DNA from: Rikenellaceae bacterium
GTDB lineage: Bacteria > Bacteroidota > Bacteroidia > Bacteroidales > UBA932
Direction of reading: 5' to 3'
Assembly: GCA_900769885.1 (NCBI GenBank)
Contig: CAAGIG010000022.1
Location: 1 to 59,370 of the forward strand
Length of the DNA: 59,370 nucleotides
A program made the translations under genes and the position numbers. Numbering within the stretch: position 1 is the first letter of the stretch; each line of letters starts with the position of its first letter. The notes under the pieces were generated by a model. It saw only the letters and a list, made by a program, of their open reading frames with translations. It searched no databases and was not told where the DNA came from. Below are positions 43,411 to 52,436 of this stretch, one piece after another.

Positions 43411-44934
43411 TCAATGTTTAAAATGTCTGAAACCGGTCATTGCCATTGCAATATTGTGCTCATCACAATATTTGACACTTTCGGCATCTTTGATTGAACC
43501 GCCGGGTTGGATAACGGCAGTAACTCCTGCTTTGTCAGCTATTTCCACGCAGTCAGGGAATGGGAAGAATGCATCCGAAGCCATAACTGCACCATTAAGG
43601 TTAAATCCGAAATTGCGGGCTTTTTCAATAGCTTGTTTCAAAGCATCCACGCGAGAAGTCTGACCAATACCGCTTGCCAACATCTTCTTACCTTTTGCAA
43701 GTACAATTGCATTTGATTTTGAGTGTTTTACAAGGATATTTGCAAACAGCAAATCTTCAATCTGTTCAGGGGTCAATCCTTTTTGGGTAACAACTTTCAA
43801 CTCTTCAGGGCTCTCTTTCTTGGCATCTCTTGCCTGAACAAGAGTTCCTCCAAGAAGTGAACGGTATTTCAATACTGAAGGTTTCACTGCGCATTTGAGA
43901 ATAATTCTGTTTTTCTTGCTCTTAAGGATTTCCAAAGCCTCCTCAGAATATTCAGGAGCAATGATTACTTCAAAGAAAATTTTGTTGATTTCCTGAGCAG
44001 TCTCAACATCTACAGGTCTGTTGGTGATGATAATACCTCCAAATGCAGAAACAGGGTCTGCAGCAAGGGCATCAGTCCAGGCTTGAAGCAATGTCTGGCC
44101 AACAGCACATCCACAAGCGTTGTTATGTTTGATAATAGCAACAGCTGTCTCTTCAAAATCGCTGATAAGTTCGATAGCTGCTTCTACATCAAGAAGATTA
44201 TTGTAAGAGAGTTCCTTTCCGTGAAGTTGTTCGGGAAGTGCCTCAGTATTTCCGTAGAACATAGCTTGCTGGTGAGGATTTTCTCCATATCTCAATGATC
44301 TGTGTTCTGAGCAATTCACTTTGAATGCAGGAATGTTTTCCTCGATGTTGAAATATTGGAAAATATGTGAGTCGTATGAAGAGCTCTTAAGGAATGCTGT
44401 AGCTGCAAAATGGCGTCTTTGTGCAAGGGTGGTAACGCCATCTTGTTCTTTCAGGATATTAAGAATATCGGCATAACCCTCTTTACTGGGAACAATAACC
44501 ACATCGTTGTAGTTCTTTGCTGCAGCTCTGATAAGTGAAATACCTCCGATATCTATCTTTTCAATAATCTCTTCAGGGGTAGCTCCTTTTGCAACGGTAT
44601 CTTCGAATGGGTACAAATCGACAATCACAAGGTCAATGTTGGGAATGTTGTATTTTTCTCCCTCTTGTGTGTCTGTTTCGTTTTCCCTTCTTTTAAGAAT
44701 ACCGCCCATTACAGCAGGATGCAATGTTTTTACTCTGCCACCGAATATGGAAGGAAAACCAGTCAGATCTTCTACCGGGGTAACAGGAATGTTATTTGAA
44801 ACCAAATAGTCGCGTGTACCACCTGTTGAAAGAATTTCTGCGCCTACTCTAACTAGTTCATTAGCAATGTCTAAGATGAGGTCTTTATCGTATACCGAAA
44901 TAAGTGCTCTCTTGATTGTTCTTGTGTTGTCCAT
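43411..44934 (-). CDS. purH: Bifunctional AICAR formyltransferase/IMP cyclohydrolase
   Basis: This 507-residue protein performs the last two steps of IMP synthesis. The N-terminal IMP cyclohydrolase domain has LISVYDKD, STGGTRDYL and FGGRVKTLHPAVMGGIL. The C-terminal AICAR transformylase domain has LRYGENPHQQAMFY, IIKHNNACGCAVG and SDAFFPFPDCVEIADKAGV. It precedes mreB by 21 bp, an arrangement I know from other Bacteroidales, so it probably shares transcripts with the mre genes. Confidence 0.97.
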   Translation of the reverse strand: MDNTRTIKRALISVYDKDLILDIANELVRVGAEILSTGGTRDYLVSNNIPVTPVEDLTGFPSIFGGRVKTLHPAVMGGILKRRENETDTQEGEKYNIPNIDLVIVDLYPFEDTVAKGATPEEIIEKIDIGGISLIRAAAKNYNDVVIVPSKEGYADILNILKEQDGVTTLAQRRHFAATAFLKSSSYDSHIFQYFNIEENIPAFKVNCSEHRSLRYGENPHQQAMFYGNTEALPEQLHGKELSYNNLLDVEAAIELISDFEETAVAIIKHNNACGCAVGQTLLQAWTDALAADPVSAFGGIIITNRPVDVETAQEINKIFFEVIIAPEYSEEALEILKSKKNRIILKCAVKPSVLKYRSLLGGTLVQARDAKKESPEELKVVTQKGLTPEQIEDLLFANILVKHSKSNAIVLAKGKKMLASGIGQTSRVDALKQAIEKARNFGFNLNGAVMASDAFFPFPDCVEIADKAGVTAVIQPGGSIKDAESVKYCDEHNIAMAMTGFRHFKH

Positions 44935-45007
44935 ATTCTTGTTGATAACTAAATTGTTACTTGATTTATCTGCCGGTAAAATTAATCAATTAATAATAAA
45001 AAAGGGC

Positions 45008-45015
45008 TACATTTG
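45008..45015 (+). promoter_or_regulatory. -7 element of ispD promoter
   Basis: TACATTTG is an exact TAnnTTTG match, 20 bp before the ispD ATG (leader about 14 nt). No TTTG is seen at -33. The 101-bp space to divergent purH is A/T-rich. Confidence 0.45.
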
Positions 45016-45035
45016 TCAAAAATTATTAAAAACTT

Positions 45036-45716
45036 ATGAACAGAGAAAAGTATGTCATCATAACAGCCGGTGGTGCTGGTTCCCGTATGGGGGCAGATAT
45101 TCCTAAACAGATACTTGAAATAGGGGGGAAACCTATATTGAGTTATACTTTCAATCTGTTCCTGAATCTCCCGTTCAAGGTCAATATCGTTCTGGTGGCA
45201 CACCCCGATATCAGAAAATTCTGGTTGGATTATTGTGACAAAGAGAGAATAAATCTGAGATATGTCCTTGCAAAAGGGGGGATGACCCGTTTCCATTCGG
45301 TCAAAGAGGGGTTGAGGTTTGTCCCCGATGGGGCAATTGTGGCAGTTCACGACGGAGTCCGTCCTTTTATATCAAAAGAGAAAATAATTTCAATGTTTGA
45401 GATGGCTCAGGAGCACCCTGCGGTAATTCCTGTTCTTCCGTTGGTAGATTCAATAAGAGAAGTCAGACCTGACGGAACAAGTGTAATTGCCGACAGATCC
45501 AAATACAGACTTGTCCAGACACCCCAGATTTTTCATTCCGAAGTGTTGAAGCAGGCCTATCAAGCCCCATTCTCGCCCGAATTTACAGACGATGCTTCTG
45601 TAGTGGAAAAATTGGGTATACCTCTCACTTTTGCGGAGGGTGAGAGATTTAATATAAAAATTACAACAAAAGAGGATCTGGTCCTTTCCGAACTTTTGCT
45701 TAAAACCATTTGGTAA
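45036..45716 (+). CDS. ispD: 2-C-methyl-D-erythritol 4-phosphate cytidylyltransferase
   Basis: This 226-residue enzyme of the MEP isoprenoid pathway couples MEP with CTP. The nucleotide-binding AGGAGSRMGADIPKQ is at the start. VAVHDGVRPFI, VIADRSKYRLVQTPQIF and FTDDASVVEKLG are typical. Its last 17 bp overlap the 3' end of convergent prmC. Confidence 0.96.
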   Translation: MNREKYVIITAGGAGSRMGADIPKQILEIGGKPILSYTFNLFLNLPFKVNIVLVAHPDIRKFWLDYCDKERINLRYVLAKGGMTRFHSVKEGLRFVPDGAIVAVHDGVRPFISKEKIISMFEMAQEHPAVIPVLPLVDSIREVRPDGTSVIADRSKYRLVQTPQIFHSEVLKQAYQAPFSPEFTDDASVVEKLGIPLTFAEGERFNIKITTKEDLVLSELLLKTIW

Positions 45717-46590
45717 AGTGGACAAAGCGGGGTTTGTCCCTGAAGTCCTCAATAATCTCGACGTCGCTGAAGCCTTTGCTTTCAAAGAGTTCCTTTACAG
45801 CAGGACCATACGATTGGTTGATTTCGCAGTAGCACTCACCGCCTGTACGAAGTAATGATTCGGCCCATAAAGCAATCCCTTTGTAAAACCTCAAAGGGTC
45901 ATTATCGGGGACAAACAATGCAATGTCGGGCTCGTAGTCGAGAACATTTGGAGCCATAAAATCTTTCTCGCTTTCGCAGACATAAGGGGGATTGGAAACG
46001 ATAAGGTCCAGTTCGTCCAGATTAACATCTTCGGGTGGGCCATTGAAAATATCTCTTTGGAAAAAGAAAGGTCTGTTTTTAAGTGGAATCTTTCCACCTT
46101 CGTCAATACATATCTGTTGGCCTCGGGCAACATTAAGGGCAGACTCATCAACATCACAGGCAAATACCTCCGAATTAGGGAGAGAACAAGCCAGTGTGTA
46201 GGCAATACATCCCGATCCTGTACAAATATCGAGAACCTTTTGGAAAGGTCCTCCGAGTTCTTTGTTTCTCGCAAGAATCATTCTGCACAATTCTTCTGTC
46301 TCTGGACGGGGAATCAGCACAGATTCACAGACATTGAATCTCCTTCCTGCAAATTCTTCGTAACCGATAACATATTGGACAGGTCTGTTGGTCTCGAGCT
46401 CCTCCAAAGCATTTTGAAGGGGGGCAAGCTCAGAGCGGGGAATTATTACAGCAGGCTCAATCGAATATTCGTACTCTGACAACTTCAAAAAGTGTGTAAG
46501 AATCCTTATGGCGATAGCTTTTGCCTCGCCCATTGAGTAACTCTCACTCAGATGCTCAATAGCCTTTGTAACAAATTCCTTGCGTGTCAT
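45700..46590 (-). CDS. prmC: Peptide chain release factor N5-glutamine methyltransferase
   Basis: This 296-residue SAM-dependent enzyme methylates the GGQ glutamine of release factors. An N-terminal helical domain precedes IPRPETEELC. SAM motif VLDICTGSGCIAYTLA follows, and the catalytic NPPY occurs in DLIVSNPPYVCESE. The gene begins 1 bp after ddl and ends inside the ispD 3' end on the opposite strand. Confidence 0.96.
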   Translation of the reverse strand: MTRKEFVTKAIEHLSESYSMGEAKAIAIRILTHFLKLSEYEYSIEPAVIIPRSELAPLQNALEELETNRPVQYVIGYEEFAGRRFNVCESVLIPRPETEELCRMILARNKELGGPFQKVLDICTGSGCIAYTLACSLPNSEVFACDVDESALNVARGQQICIDEGGKIPLKNRPFFFQRDIFNGPPEDVNLDELDLIVSNPPYVCESEKDFMAPNVLDYEPDIALFVPDNDPLRFYKGIALWAESLLRTGGECYCEINQSYGPAVKELFESKGFSDVEIIEDFRDKPRFVHFTKWF

Positions 46591-46591
46591 A

Positions 46592-47557
46592 CTATTTCTC
46601 TTCTATAAGTGCGCTTAGGAAATCTTCCATTTTCATACCCGCCTGTGCTACCATTTGAGGGACAAGGCTTGCAGCGGTCATTCCCGGATTGGGATTGGCC
46701 TCCAAAAAGTAAGGAATACCCTCAGCTGTAACCATAAAATCGTATCTCATAAGACCGGTACAACCCAAAATGTCGAAAATTTTAACAGCCTCCTCCTGAA
46801 CTCTGAGGGTAGTCTGCTCATCTAAAGGGGCAGGGCATATCTCATCACTTGCACCAAGATATTTGGCTTCGTAATCGAAAAACTCATTTTTTGATACAAT
46901 CTCAATAAGTGGCAGTGCGTGAGACCCTTTGGAATCTTTGTAAACACCGCAGTCAATCTCTCTTCCGACAATTCCCTCTTCAATAAGCACTCCGTCTCCC
47001 TCTTTGAATGCAACTTCCAGAGCTGCAGGAAGTTCCTCTGCTTTCTTGACTTTGGAAACACCAAAACTTGAACCACCGTTGGTGGGTTTGACAAATACAG
47101 GCAGTTTCAATTCTTTCAAAATCTCATCAGGAGAGATCTCCTCACCTTTTCTTATATACAGGTCTTTTGCAAGATTTACCCCTTTTCCTCTCAAATAAGA
47201 TTTGCAGGCATATTTGTCAAAAGCAATGGCAGTCACCAATGAAGATGAACCGATAAATGGAATGTCGAGCATTTCAAAATATGCTTGAAGCAATCCGTTC
47301 TCTCCAGGATCTCCGTGAATAATAATGAAAACCTTGTCAAAAGTTATCTTCTCAGAGTCAATAGTACAACTGAAATCATTTCTGTCAATGATATATCTGC
47401 CGGACTCCTCCACCACACACCACTCTTCCTTGGTCAGAAGTACTTCATAAACTTCGTAACCGGCATTTCTCAACCATCCTGCTACACTCTTTCCACTCTT
47501 GATGGAGATCTCCACCTCTGAAGAAAATCCACCATAGACTACTGCAATTCTTTTCAT
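46592..47557 (-). CDS. ddl: D-alanine--D-alanine ligase
   Basis: This 321-residue ATP-grasp ligase makes the D-Ala-D-Ala dipeptide of peptidoglycan precursors. The N-terminal VVYGGFSSEVEISIKSG, HGDPGENGLLQ, central KPTNGGSSFGVSKV and C-terminal FLEANPNPGMTAASLVPQM are intact. The second signature contains the expected NPNPG. It lies 16 bp after the PBP1A gene. Confidence 0.96.
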   Translation of the reverse strand: MKRIAVVYGGFSSEVEISIKSGKSVAGWLRNAGYEVYEVLLTKEEWCVVEESGRYIIDRNDFSCTIDSEKITFDKVFIIIHGDPGENGLLQAYFEMLDIPFIGSSSLVTAIAFDKYACKSYLRGKGVNLAKDLYIRKGEEISPDEILKELKLPVFVKPTNGGSSFGVSKVKKAEELPAALEVAFKEGDGVLIEEGIVGREIDCGVYKDSKGSHALPLIEIVSKNEFFDYEAKYLGASDEICPAPLDEQTTLRVQEEAVKIFDILGCTGLMRYDFMVTAEGIPYFLEANPNPGMTAASLVPQMVAQAGMKMEDFLSALIEEK

Positions 47558-47573
47558 TGTATCACAATTTTAA

Positions 47574-49931
47574 TTAAAATTCAAAAAATGAATTCTCCTG
47601 TTCTTCTGTTTGTTCAATGATTGCATCTTCATCACTTCCGTCGCAATCCATATTGAACTGTACCCCTGCAGGGGTTATGAATCTGTTATATTTGGTTACT
47701 CCCAAAGTTCCGTCTTCCATCACTTTCTGCATAAAGAGTCCCCATATAGGGAGAGCCATATTGGAACCTCCACCCATTGCCAGGGTCTCAAAGTGAACCT
47801 GTCTGTCCTCTGCACCTACCCAAACTCCTGCAGTGATAGAAGGGGTATATCCGATGAACCATCCGTCAGACTGGTCATTGGTTGTTCCTGTTTTACCGGC
47901 AATAGGACCTTCGAGTTTGTATCGGAATCTCAATCTTCCTGCAGTTCCTTCATTTACAACGCCTTCCATCAGGTTGACCATTAAGTATGCAGAAGCTTCG
48001 CTGATAGCCTCCTGCTTTCTTGGAGTGAAAACTCCGAGGACATTGCCCTCTTTATCTTCAATTCGTGTTACAAACATCGGATCGACGTGAACACCTCTTG
48101 AAGGGTATGTATTGTATGCACCAACCATCTCGAGCAGTGTGATATCTGCAGGTCCGAGACAAAGTGAAGGGTAGGGGCCAAGGTATGATGTAATACCGAG
48201 TTTCCGGCACATTTCCACCATCGCCTGAGGTCCGAACTGTTTCATAAGGTAAGCAGAGATGTTGTTGCTGCTTCGGGTAAGTCCCCATTTCAATGTTACA
48301 CTTTGTCCGATCCACTCAGCTCTGTCGGTACTCTGAGGTGTCCAGGTGGTATCAGCCAAAACGAATGTTTGAGGGACATTCAGCACTCTGTCACAAGGGT
48401 AGAATCCCTCCTGCATTGCCAATGTATAAAGGAAAGGTTTGATTGTCGAACCAACCTGACGTTTTCCTTGACGGGCATTGTCATATTTGAAGAATCTGTA
48501 ATTTGGGCCTCCGATATATGCTTTGATATGTCCTGTGGTAGGCTCCATTGCCACAAATGAACTTCTAAGGAACGATTTGTAATATTTGATTGAGTCGTTA
48601 GGGGTCATCACTGTATCGATGTACCCTTTTTCATTCCACGCGAATACCCTCATTTTGGTCTTTTCGTTGAATGAGTCCTGAATCTCTTTTTCGGTTGCAC
48701 CTTCGTTTTTGAGCGATCTGTATCTGTCGCTCCAGCGTCTTGCCTGACTGAGAAGATCTTTTGTAAGTTCGTGCGGAGTGTCTATTGCAAAAGGTCTGTT
48801 GGGCTTTTTCTTGAGCTCTTTGAAGAAAGCAGGTTGCAAATATTCTCCAAGATGCTCTTCTATAGCCTCTTCCGCATATTTCTGCATCTTTGAATTGATG
48901 GTTGTGTAGATTTTCAATCCATCTTTGTCGAGATTGTATTTCGATCCGTCAGGCTTCAGATTTTTATTGAGCCATCCGTACAAAGGATCTTCCTCCCAAA
49001 GTCTCAGATCTGCAATATAATCTTCTTCAAAGTAATATGACGAGCGGCGGGGTTCCTTCGCACTCATATATTTTTTGAGCATATCCCTGAAATAAGGAGC
49101 AATACTTGTGTTGTGGTCCAATTGATTGTAATCCAATTCAATAGGTAACTGTTTCAGAGAGTCTGCCTCTGCAGATGTGATATATCCGTATTTGTCCATC
49201 TGGCTGATTACGTGATTTCTCCGTTCGATGGACCTTTCATAATTGATTACAGGATTGTATCTGGTAGGTTTGTTTACGATACCGACAAGAGTTGCACTCT
49301 CCTGAATGTTCAGATCGATAGGCTCCTTATTAAAAAAGGTATTGGCCGCCGATTTTATACCAAAAGCGTTGCTTCCGAAGAAAATGGCATTCATATACAT
49401 AGCCATAATCTCATCCTTGGAGTAGTTTCTTTCGAGCTTTACAGCTGTAATCCACTCTTTGAATTTATTGGTGGCCAGTCTGATATATTTTCCGCCCGGG
49501 AAATTTGTTGAAGTTGTGTCGCGGGGGAAGAGTGTTTTTGCAAGCTGCTGGGTAATGGTACTGCCACCACCTGCACTTTTATTACCCATCAAAAGGGTTT
49601 TGACACCAACTCTGGCAAGGCTCCTGAAGTCAATTCCACAGTGGTTATGGAATCGTGCATCCTCGGTAGCAATCGCCGCACTTATAAGATAAGGTGATAA
49701 TTCATCGTATGCTACGTGAGACCTGTTTTCAATATGATAGGTGGCAATCACCTCTCCATCCTCCGAAATCAATTCGGTAGCAAGGAAACTTTTCGGGTCT
49801 TCAAGTTCTTCAAATGATGGTATTTCGGCAAAAATACCTACACAAGTGATAAAAATAAGTAGGAATGCTATGGGGCAGAAGACAATAAGCCATAGCAGCT
49901 GTATAACTCTTTTTTTGTTTTTTTCTTTCAT
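47574..49931 (-). CDS. Bifunctional penicillin-binding protein 1A
   Basis: This 785-residue class A PBP has one N-terminal membrane helix. A GT51 glycosyltransferase domain follows (IATEDARFHNHCGID with Glu90; GGSTITQQLAKTLFPRD). The transpeptidase domain has STIK in QVGSTIKPFLY, SNN in TRSSNNISAY and KTG in AGKTGTTNDQSDGWF. It polymerises and crosslinks peptidoglycan. The acidic C-terminal tail (DEDAIIEQTEEQENS) is short. It heads an operon with ddl and prmC and is divergent from topA. Confidence 0.96.
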   Translation of the reverse strand: MKEKNKKRVIQLLWLIVFCPIAFLLIFITCVGIFAEIPSFEELEDPKSFLATELISEDGEVIATYHIENRSHVAYDELSPYLISAAIATEDARFHNHCGIDFRSLARVGVKTLLMGNKSAGGGSTITQQLAKTLFPRDTTSTNFPGGKYIRLATNKFKEWITAVKLERNYSKDEIMAMYMNAIFFGSNAFGIKSAANTFFNKEPIDLNIQESATLVGIVNKPTRYNPVINYERSIERRNHVISQMDKYGYITSAEADSLKQLPIELDYNQLDHNTSIAPYFRDMLKKYMSAKEPRRSSYYFEEDYIADLRLWEEDPLYGWLNKNLKPDGSKYNLDKDGLKIYTTINSKMQKYAEEAIEEHLGEYLQPAFFKELKKKPNRPFAIDTPHELTKDLLSQARRWSDRYRSLKNEGATEKEIQDSFNEKTKMRVFAWNEKGYIDTVMTPNDSIKYYKSFLRSSFVAMEPTTGHIKAYIGGPNYRFFKYDNARQGKRQVGSTIKPFLYTLAMQEGFYPCDRVLNVPQTFVLADTTWTPQSTDRAEWIGQSVTLKWGLTRSSNNISAYLMKQFGPQAMVEMCRKLGITSYLGPYPSLCLGPADITLLEMVGAYNTYPSRGVHVDPMFVTRIEDKEGNVLGVFTPRKQEAISEASAYLMVNLMEGVVNEGTAGRLRFRYKLEGPIAGKTGTTNDQSDGWFIGYTPSITAGVWVGAEDRQVHFETLAMGGGSNMALPIWGLFMQKVMEDGTLGVTKYNRFITPAGVQFNMDCDGSDEDAIIEQTEEQENSFFEF

Positions 49932-49966
49932 TTTGGGATTGGAATATTCTGCGAATTTAGAAAAAA

Positions 49967-49999
49967 TTTGGTTTTTATCTCACTTTATCATTTACTTTG
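49967..49999 (+). promoter_or_regulatory. topA promoter
   Basis: TTTG (49967-49970) is followed after 21 bp by TTACTTTG (49992-49999), seven of eight matches to TAnnTTTG. The leader to the ATG at 50029 would be about 23 nt. Confidence 0.5.
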
Positions 50000-50028
50000 C
50001 ACCTTCAAATTTTAATGATATAGGGAAA

Positions 50029-52383
50029 ATGGGAGAGAATTTAGTTATTGTCGAGTCTCCGGCAAAGGCAAAGACAATTGAAAAAATTTTAGGGAAAGAG
50101 TATATTGTAAAGTCCAGTTTCGGACATATCAGAGACCTCTCAAAGAAGAAGTTGGGTATCGATATCGAGAACGATTTTAACCCGGTTTATGAAGTCTCAA
50201 CTGACAAGAAAAAGGTAGTGACAGAGTTGAAGGATGCTTCAAAGAAAGCAACTACAGTGTGGTTGGCATCCGATGAAGACCGTGAGGGGGAAGCTATTGC
50301 CTGGCATTTGCAACAAACACTCAACCTTGACCCATCAAAGACCAAAAGAATCGTTTTCCACGAAATTACAAAAGATGCAATTTTAAATGCTATCGAGACT
50401 CCCCGCGGAGTTGATATGAATCTTGTAATGGCTCAACAGGCCAGAAGAGTTCTGGACAGAATCGTCGGTTTTGAAATATCTCCAATCCTGTGGAAAAGGG
50501 TTAAACCTTCATTGTCTGCAGGTCGTGTGCAGTCTGTGGCATTGAGACTTGTAGTGGAGAAAGAGCGTGAAATCAATGAATTCAAATCGAAAGAGTATTA
50601 TCGCGTTGAGGGTATCTTCTCAAAAGGAAAATCTAAAGTAAAAGGGGTATATGACCAGAAATTCGAGACTCTTCAGGAGGCTCAACAGTTTCTGGAGCAA
50701 TGTCGTCAATCTCAGTTTGAGGTAGTCTCTGTAGATAAAAAGGATGCAGTAAGAACACCTGCACCGCCTTTTACCACATCGTCATTGCAGCAGGAGGCAT
50801 CCCGCAAATGTGGTTTCTCAGTAAGTCAGACAATGACACTTGCACAACACCTTTACGAAGCGGGTCTTATTACCTATATGCGTACCGACTCGACCAATTT
50901 GTCAAAAGTGGCAATAGGTGCAGCTAAGGAGTGGATCAACAACAATTTTGGAAGCAATTATCACAAGGCAAGACAATATAAAACAGGAGTGAAAGGGGCT
51001 CAGGAGGCCCACGAGGCAATCCGTCCTACCTACATTGCAAATACCGAAATTGAAGGTACTGCTGCAGAAAAGGAATTGTACTCTTTAATCTGGAAAAGGA
51101 CTGTCGCTTCCCAAATGGCAGATGCCCGTCTTGAAAAGACCGATATCTGTATTGCAGGGGACAAAATTTCTGGACAATTCGTAGTGACCGGTTCAACTGT
51201 TATTTTTGACGGTTTCTTGAAATTGTATATCGAATCAAAAGATGATGAACCGGATACATCACACGAAGATGTGATTTTGCCTGTTATCAATAAAGGTGAT
51301 GAAATGATTGCTGTGGAGATTACAGCAACTCAAAAACATACAACCCATCCTCCACGTTATTCGGAGGCATCTCTGGTCAAGAAAATGGAGGAACTGGGAA
51401 TTGGTCGTCCATCTACTTATGCGCCAACCATTACCACTCTTCACCAAAGGGATTATATCCAAAGAAGAGACAGAAAAGGGGTGGAACATATTATAAATGT
51501 AGTCACTTTGAAAGGGGACAACATCACCCTGACCACCAAGAAAGAGAGTGTCGGAGCAGAAAAGGCTCGCCTTTGCCCCGGTGATATCGGAATCCTTGTA
51601 ACTGACTTCCTTATGGACCAGTTCCCATCGGTAATGGATTATGGATTTACCGCAAAAGTTGAGGCAGACTTCGATAAAATCGCAGCAGGCAAGATGGTGT
51701 GGAACAAAACCATCTCATCATTCTACAAAACTTTCCACGCAAAAGTGGAAGAGGCTGCCAACGACAGTGGTCACATCAAAGCGAGAAGAGTATTGGGAAC
51801 CGATCCTGCAACTGGCAAACAGGTTATCGTAAGAATGGGTCGTTTCGGCTCAATTGTACAATTGGGTGAGGATGACGACAAGGATAAAAAATATGCATCT
51901 CTTGACAAGGGCCAACTTATCGAGACCATCACAATGGAAGAGGCGCTCCAATTGATTTCATTGCCCCGTACTTTGGGTGAATACAATGGAAATCAAGTGA
52001 TTTGCTCAAAAGGAAAATTCGGTCCTTATATTAAATATGGTTCCTCTTTTGTCTCTTTGAAGAGAGGATTGAGCCCTTATACAGTAACATTGGAACAGGC
52101 TGTTGCAATGATCGAAGAGAATGAGCAAAAGCAAATCAAAAAGGATATCAAGAGTTTCCCCGAGCACGATATTGAAATCCTCAACGGTCGCTATGGTGCA
52201 TATTTGAAACACAACGGAGAAAATTACAAACTTCCCAAAGATTCAGACCCCGAAGCATTGACCCTTGAGGAGTGTCTGAAAATTATCGAAGGTGGTCCTG
52301 TTGCAAAGAAAGCGACAAGGGCAAAAGCTGCAACCAAGACCACTGCTACCAAAAAGACAACCAAATCGGCAAAGAAACAATAG
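50029..52383 (+). CDS. topA: DNA topoisomerase I
   Basis: This 784-residue type IA topoisomerase relaxes negative supercoils. It starts at the ATG at 50029 (MGENLVIVESPAKAKTIEKIL); the frame is open further upstream but runs back into the divergent PBP1A gene without family sequence. TOPRIM acidic residues lie in LASDEDREGEAIAW. The active-site Tyr is in GLITYMRTDSTNLSK. The C-terminus has topoisomerase repeats and a Lys/Thr/Ala-rich tail (KKATRAKAATKTT...), a DNA-binding extension usual in Bacteroidetes. Confidence 0.97.
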   Translation: MGENLVIVESPAKAKTIEKILGKEYIVKSSFGHIRDLSKKKLGIDIENDFNPVYEVSTDKKKVVTELKDASKKATTVWLASDEDREGEAIAWHLQQTLNLDPSKTKRIVFHEITKDAILNAIETPRGVDMNLVMAQQARRVLDRIVGFEISPILWKRVKPSLSAGRVQSVALRLVVEKEREINEFKSKEYYRVEGIFSKGKSKVKGVYDQKFETLQEAQQFLEQCRQSQFEVVSVDKKDAVRTPAPPFTTSSLQQEASRKCGFSVSQTMTLAQHLYEAGLITYMRTDSTNLSKVAIGAAKEWINNNFGSNYHKARQYKTGVKGAQEAHEAIRPTYIANTEIEGTAAEKELYSLIWKRTVASQMADARLEKTDICIAGDKISGQFVVTGSTVIFDGFLKLYIESKDDEPDTSHEDVILPVINKGDEMIAVEITATQKHTTHPPRYSEASLVKKMEELGIGRPSTYAPTITTLHQRDYIQRRDRKGVEHIINVVTLKGDNITLTTKKESVGAEKARLCPGDIGILVTDFLMDQFPSVMDYGFTAKVEADFDKIAAGKMVWNKTISSFYKTFHAKVEEAANDSGHIKARRVLGTDPATGKQVIVRMGRFGSIVQLGEDDDKDKKYASLDKGQLIETITMEEALQLISLPRTLGEYNGNQVICSKGKFGPYIKYGSSFVSLKRGLSPYTVTLEQAVAMIEENEQKQIKKDIKSFPEHDIEILNGRYGAYLKHNGENYKLPKDSDPEALTLEECLKIIEGGPVAKKATRAKAATKTTATKKTTKSAKKQ

Positions 52384-52397
52384 CTGTAAACAATATG

Positions 52398-52436
52398 AAA
52401 ATCGGTCATAACCATTGAGTTACGACCGATTTTTTT
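52398..52436. terminator. Bidirectional terminator between topA and the serine hydrolase
   Basis: A 15-bp stem with one mismatch (AAATCGGTCATAAC with GTTACGACCGATTT) encloses CATTGA. A T-run follows on the plus strand and an A-run (T on the minus strand) precedes. The minus-strand hydrolase stop lies in the T-run itself (52435-52437). Confidence 0.85.

Noticed and set aside
42631..43497. Open frame of 288 codons on the plus strand over mreB and the end of purH
   Set aside because: It is fully antisense to strongly conserved genes, its translation is Cys/His/Ser/Phe-rich without domains, and it has no promoter.
49741..50028. Upstream extension of the topA frame by 96 codons
   Set aside because: It runs back into the divergent PBP1A gene, carries no topoisomerase sequence, and the family N-terminus begins at 50029 with a promoter just before it.
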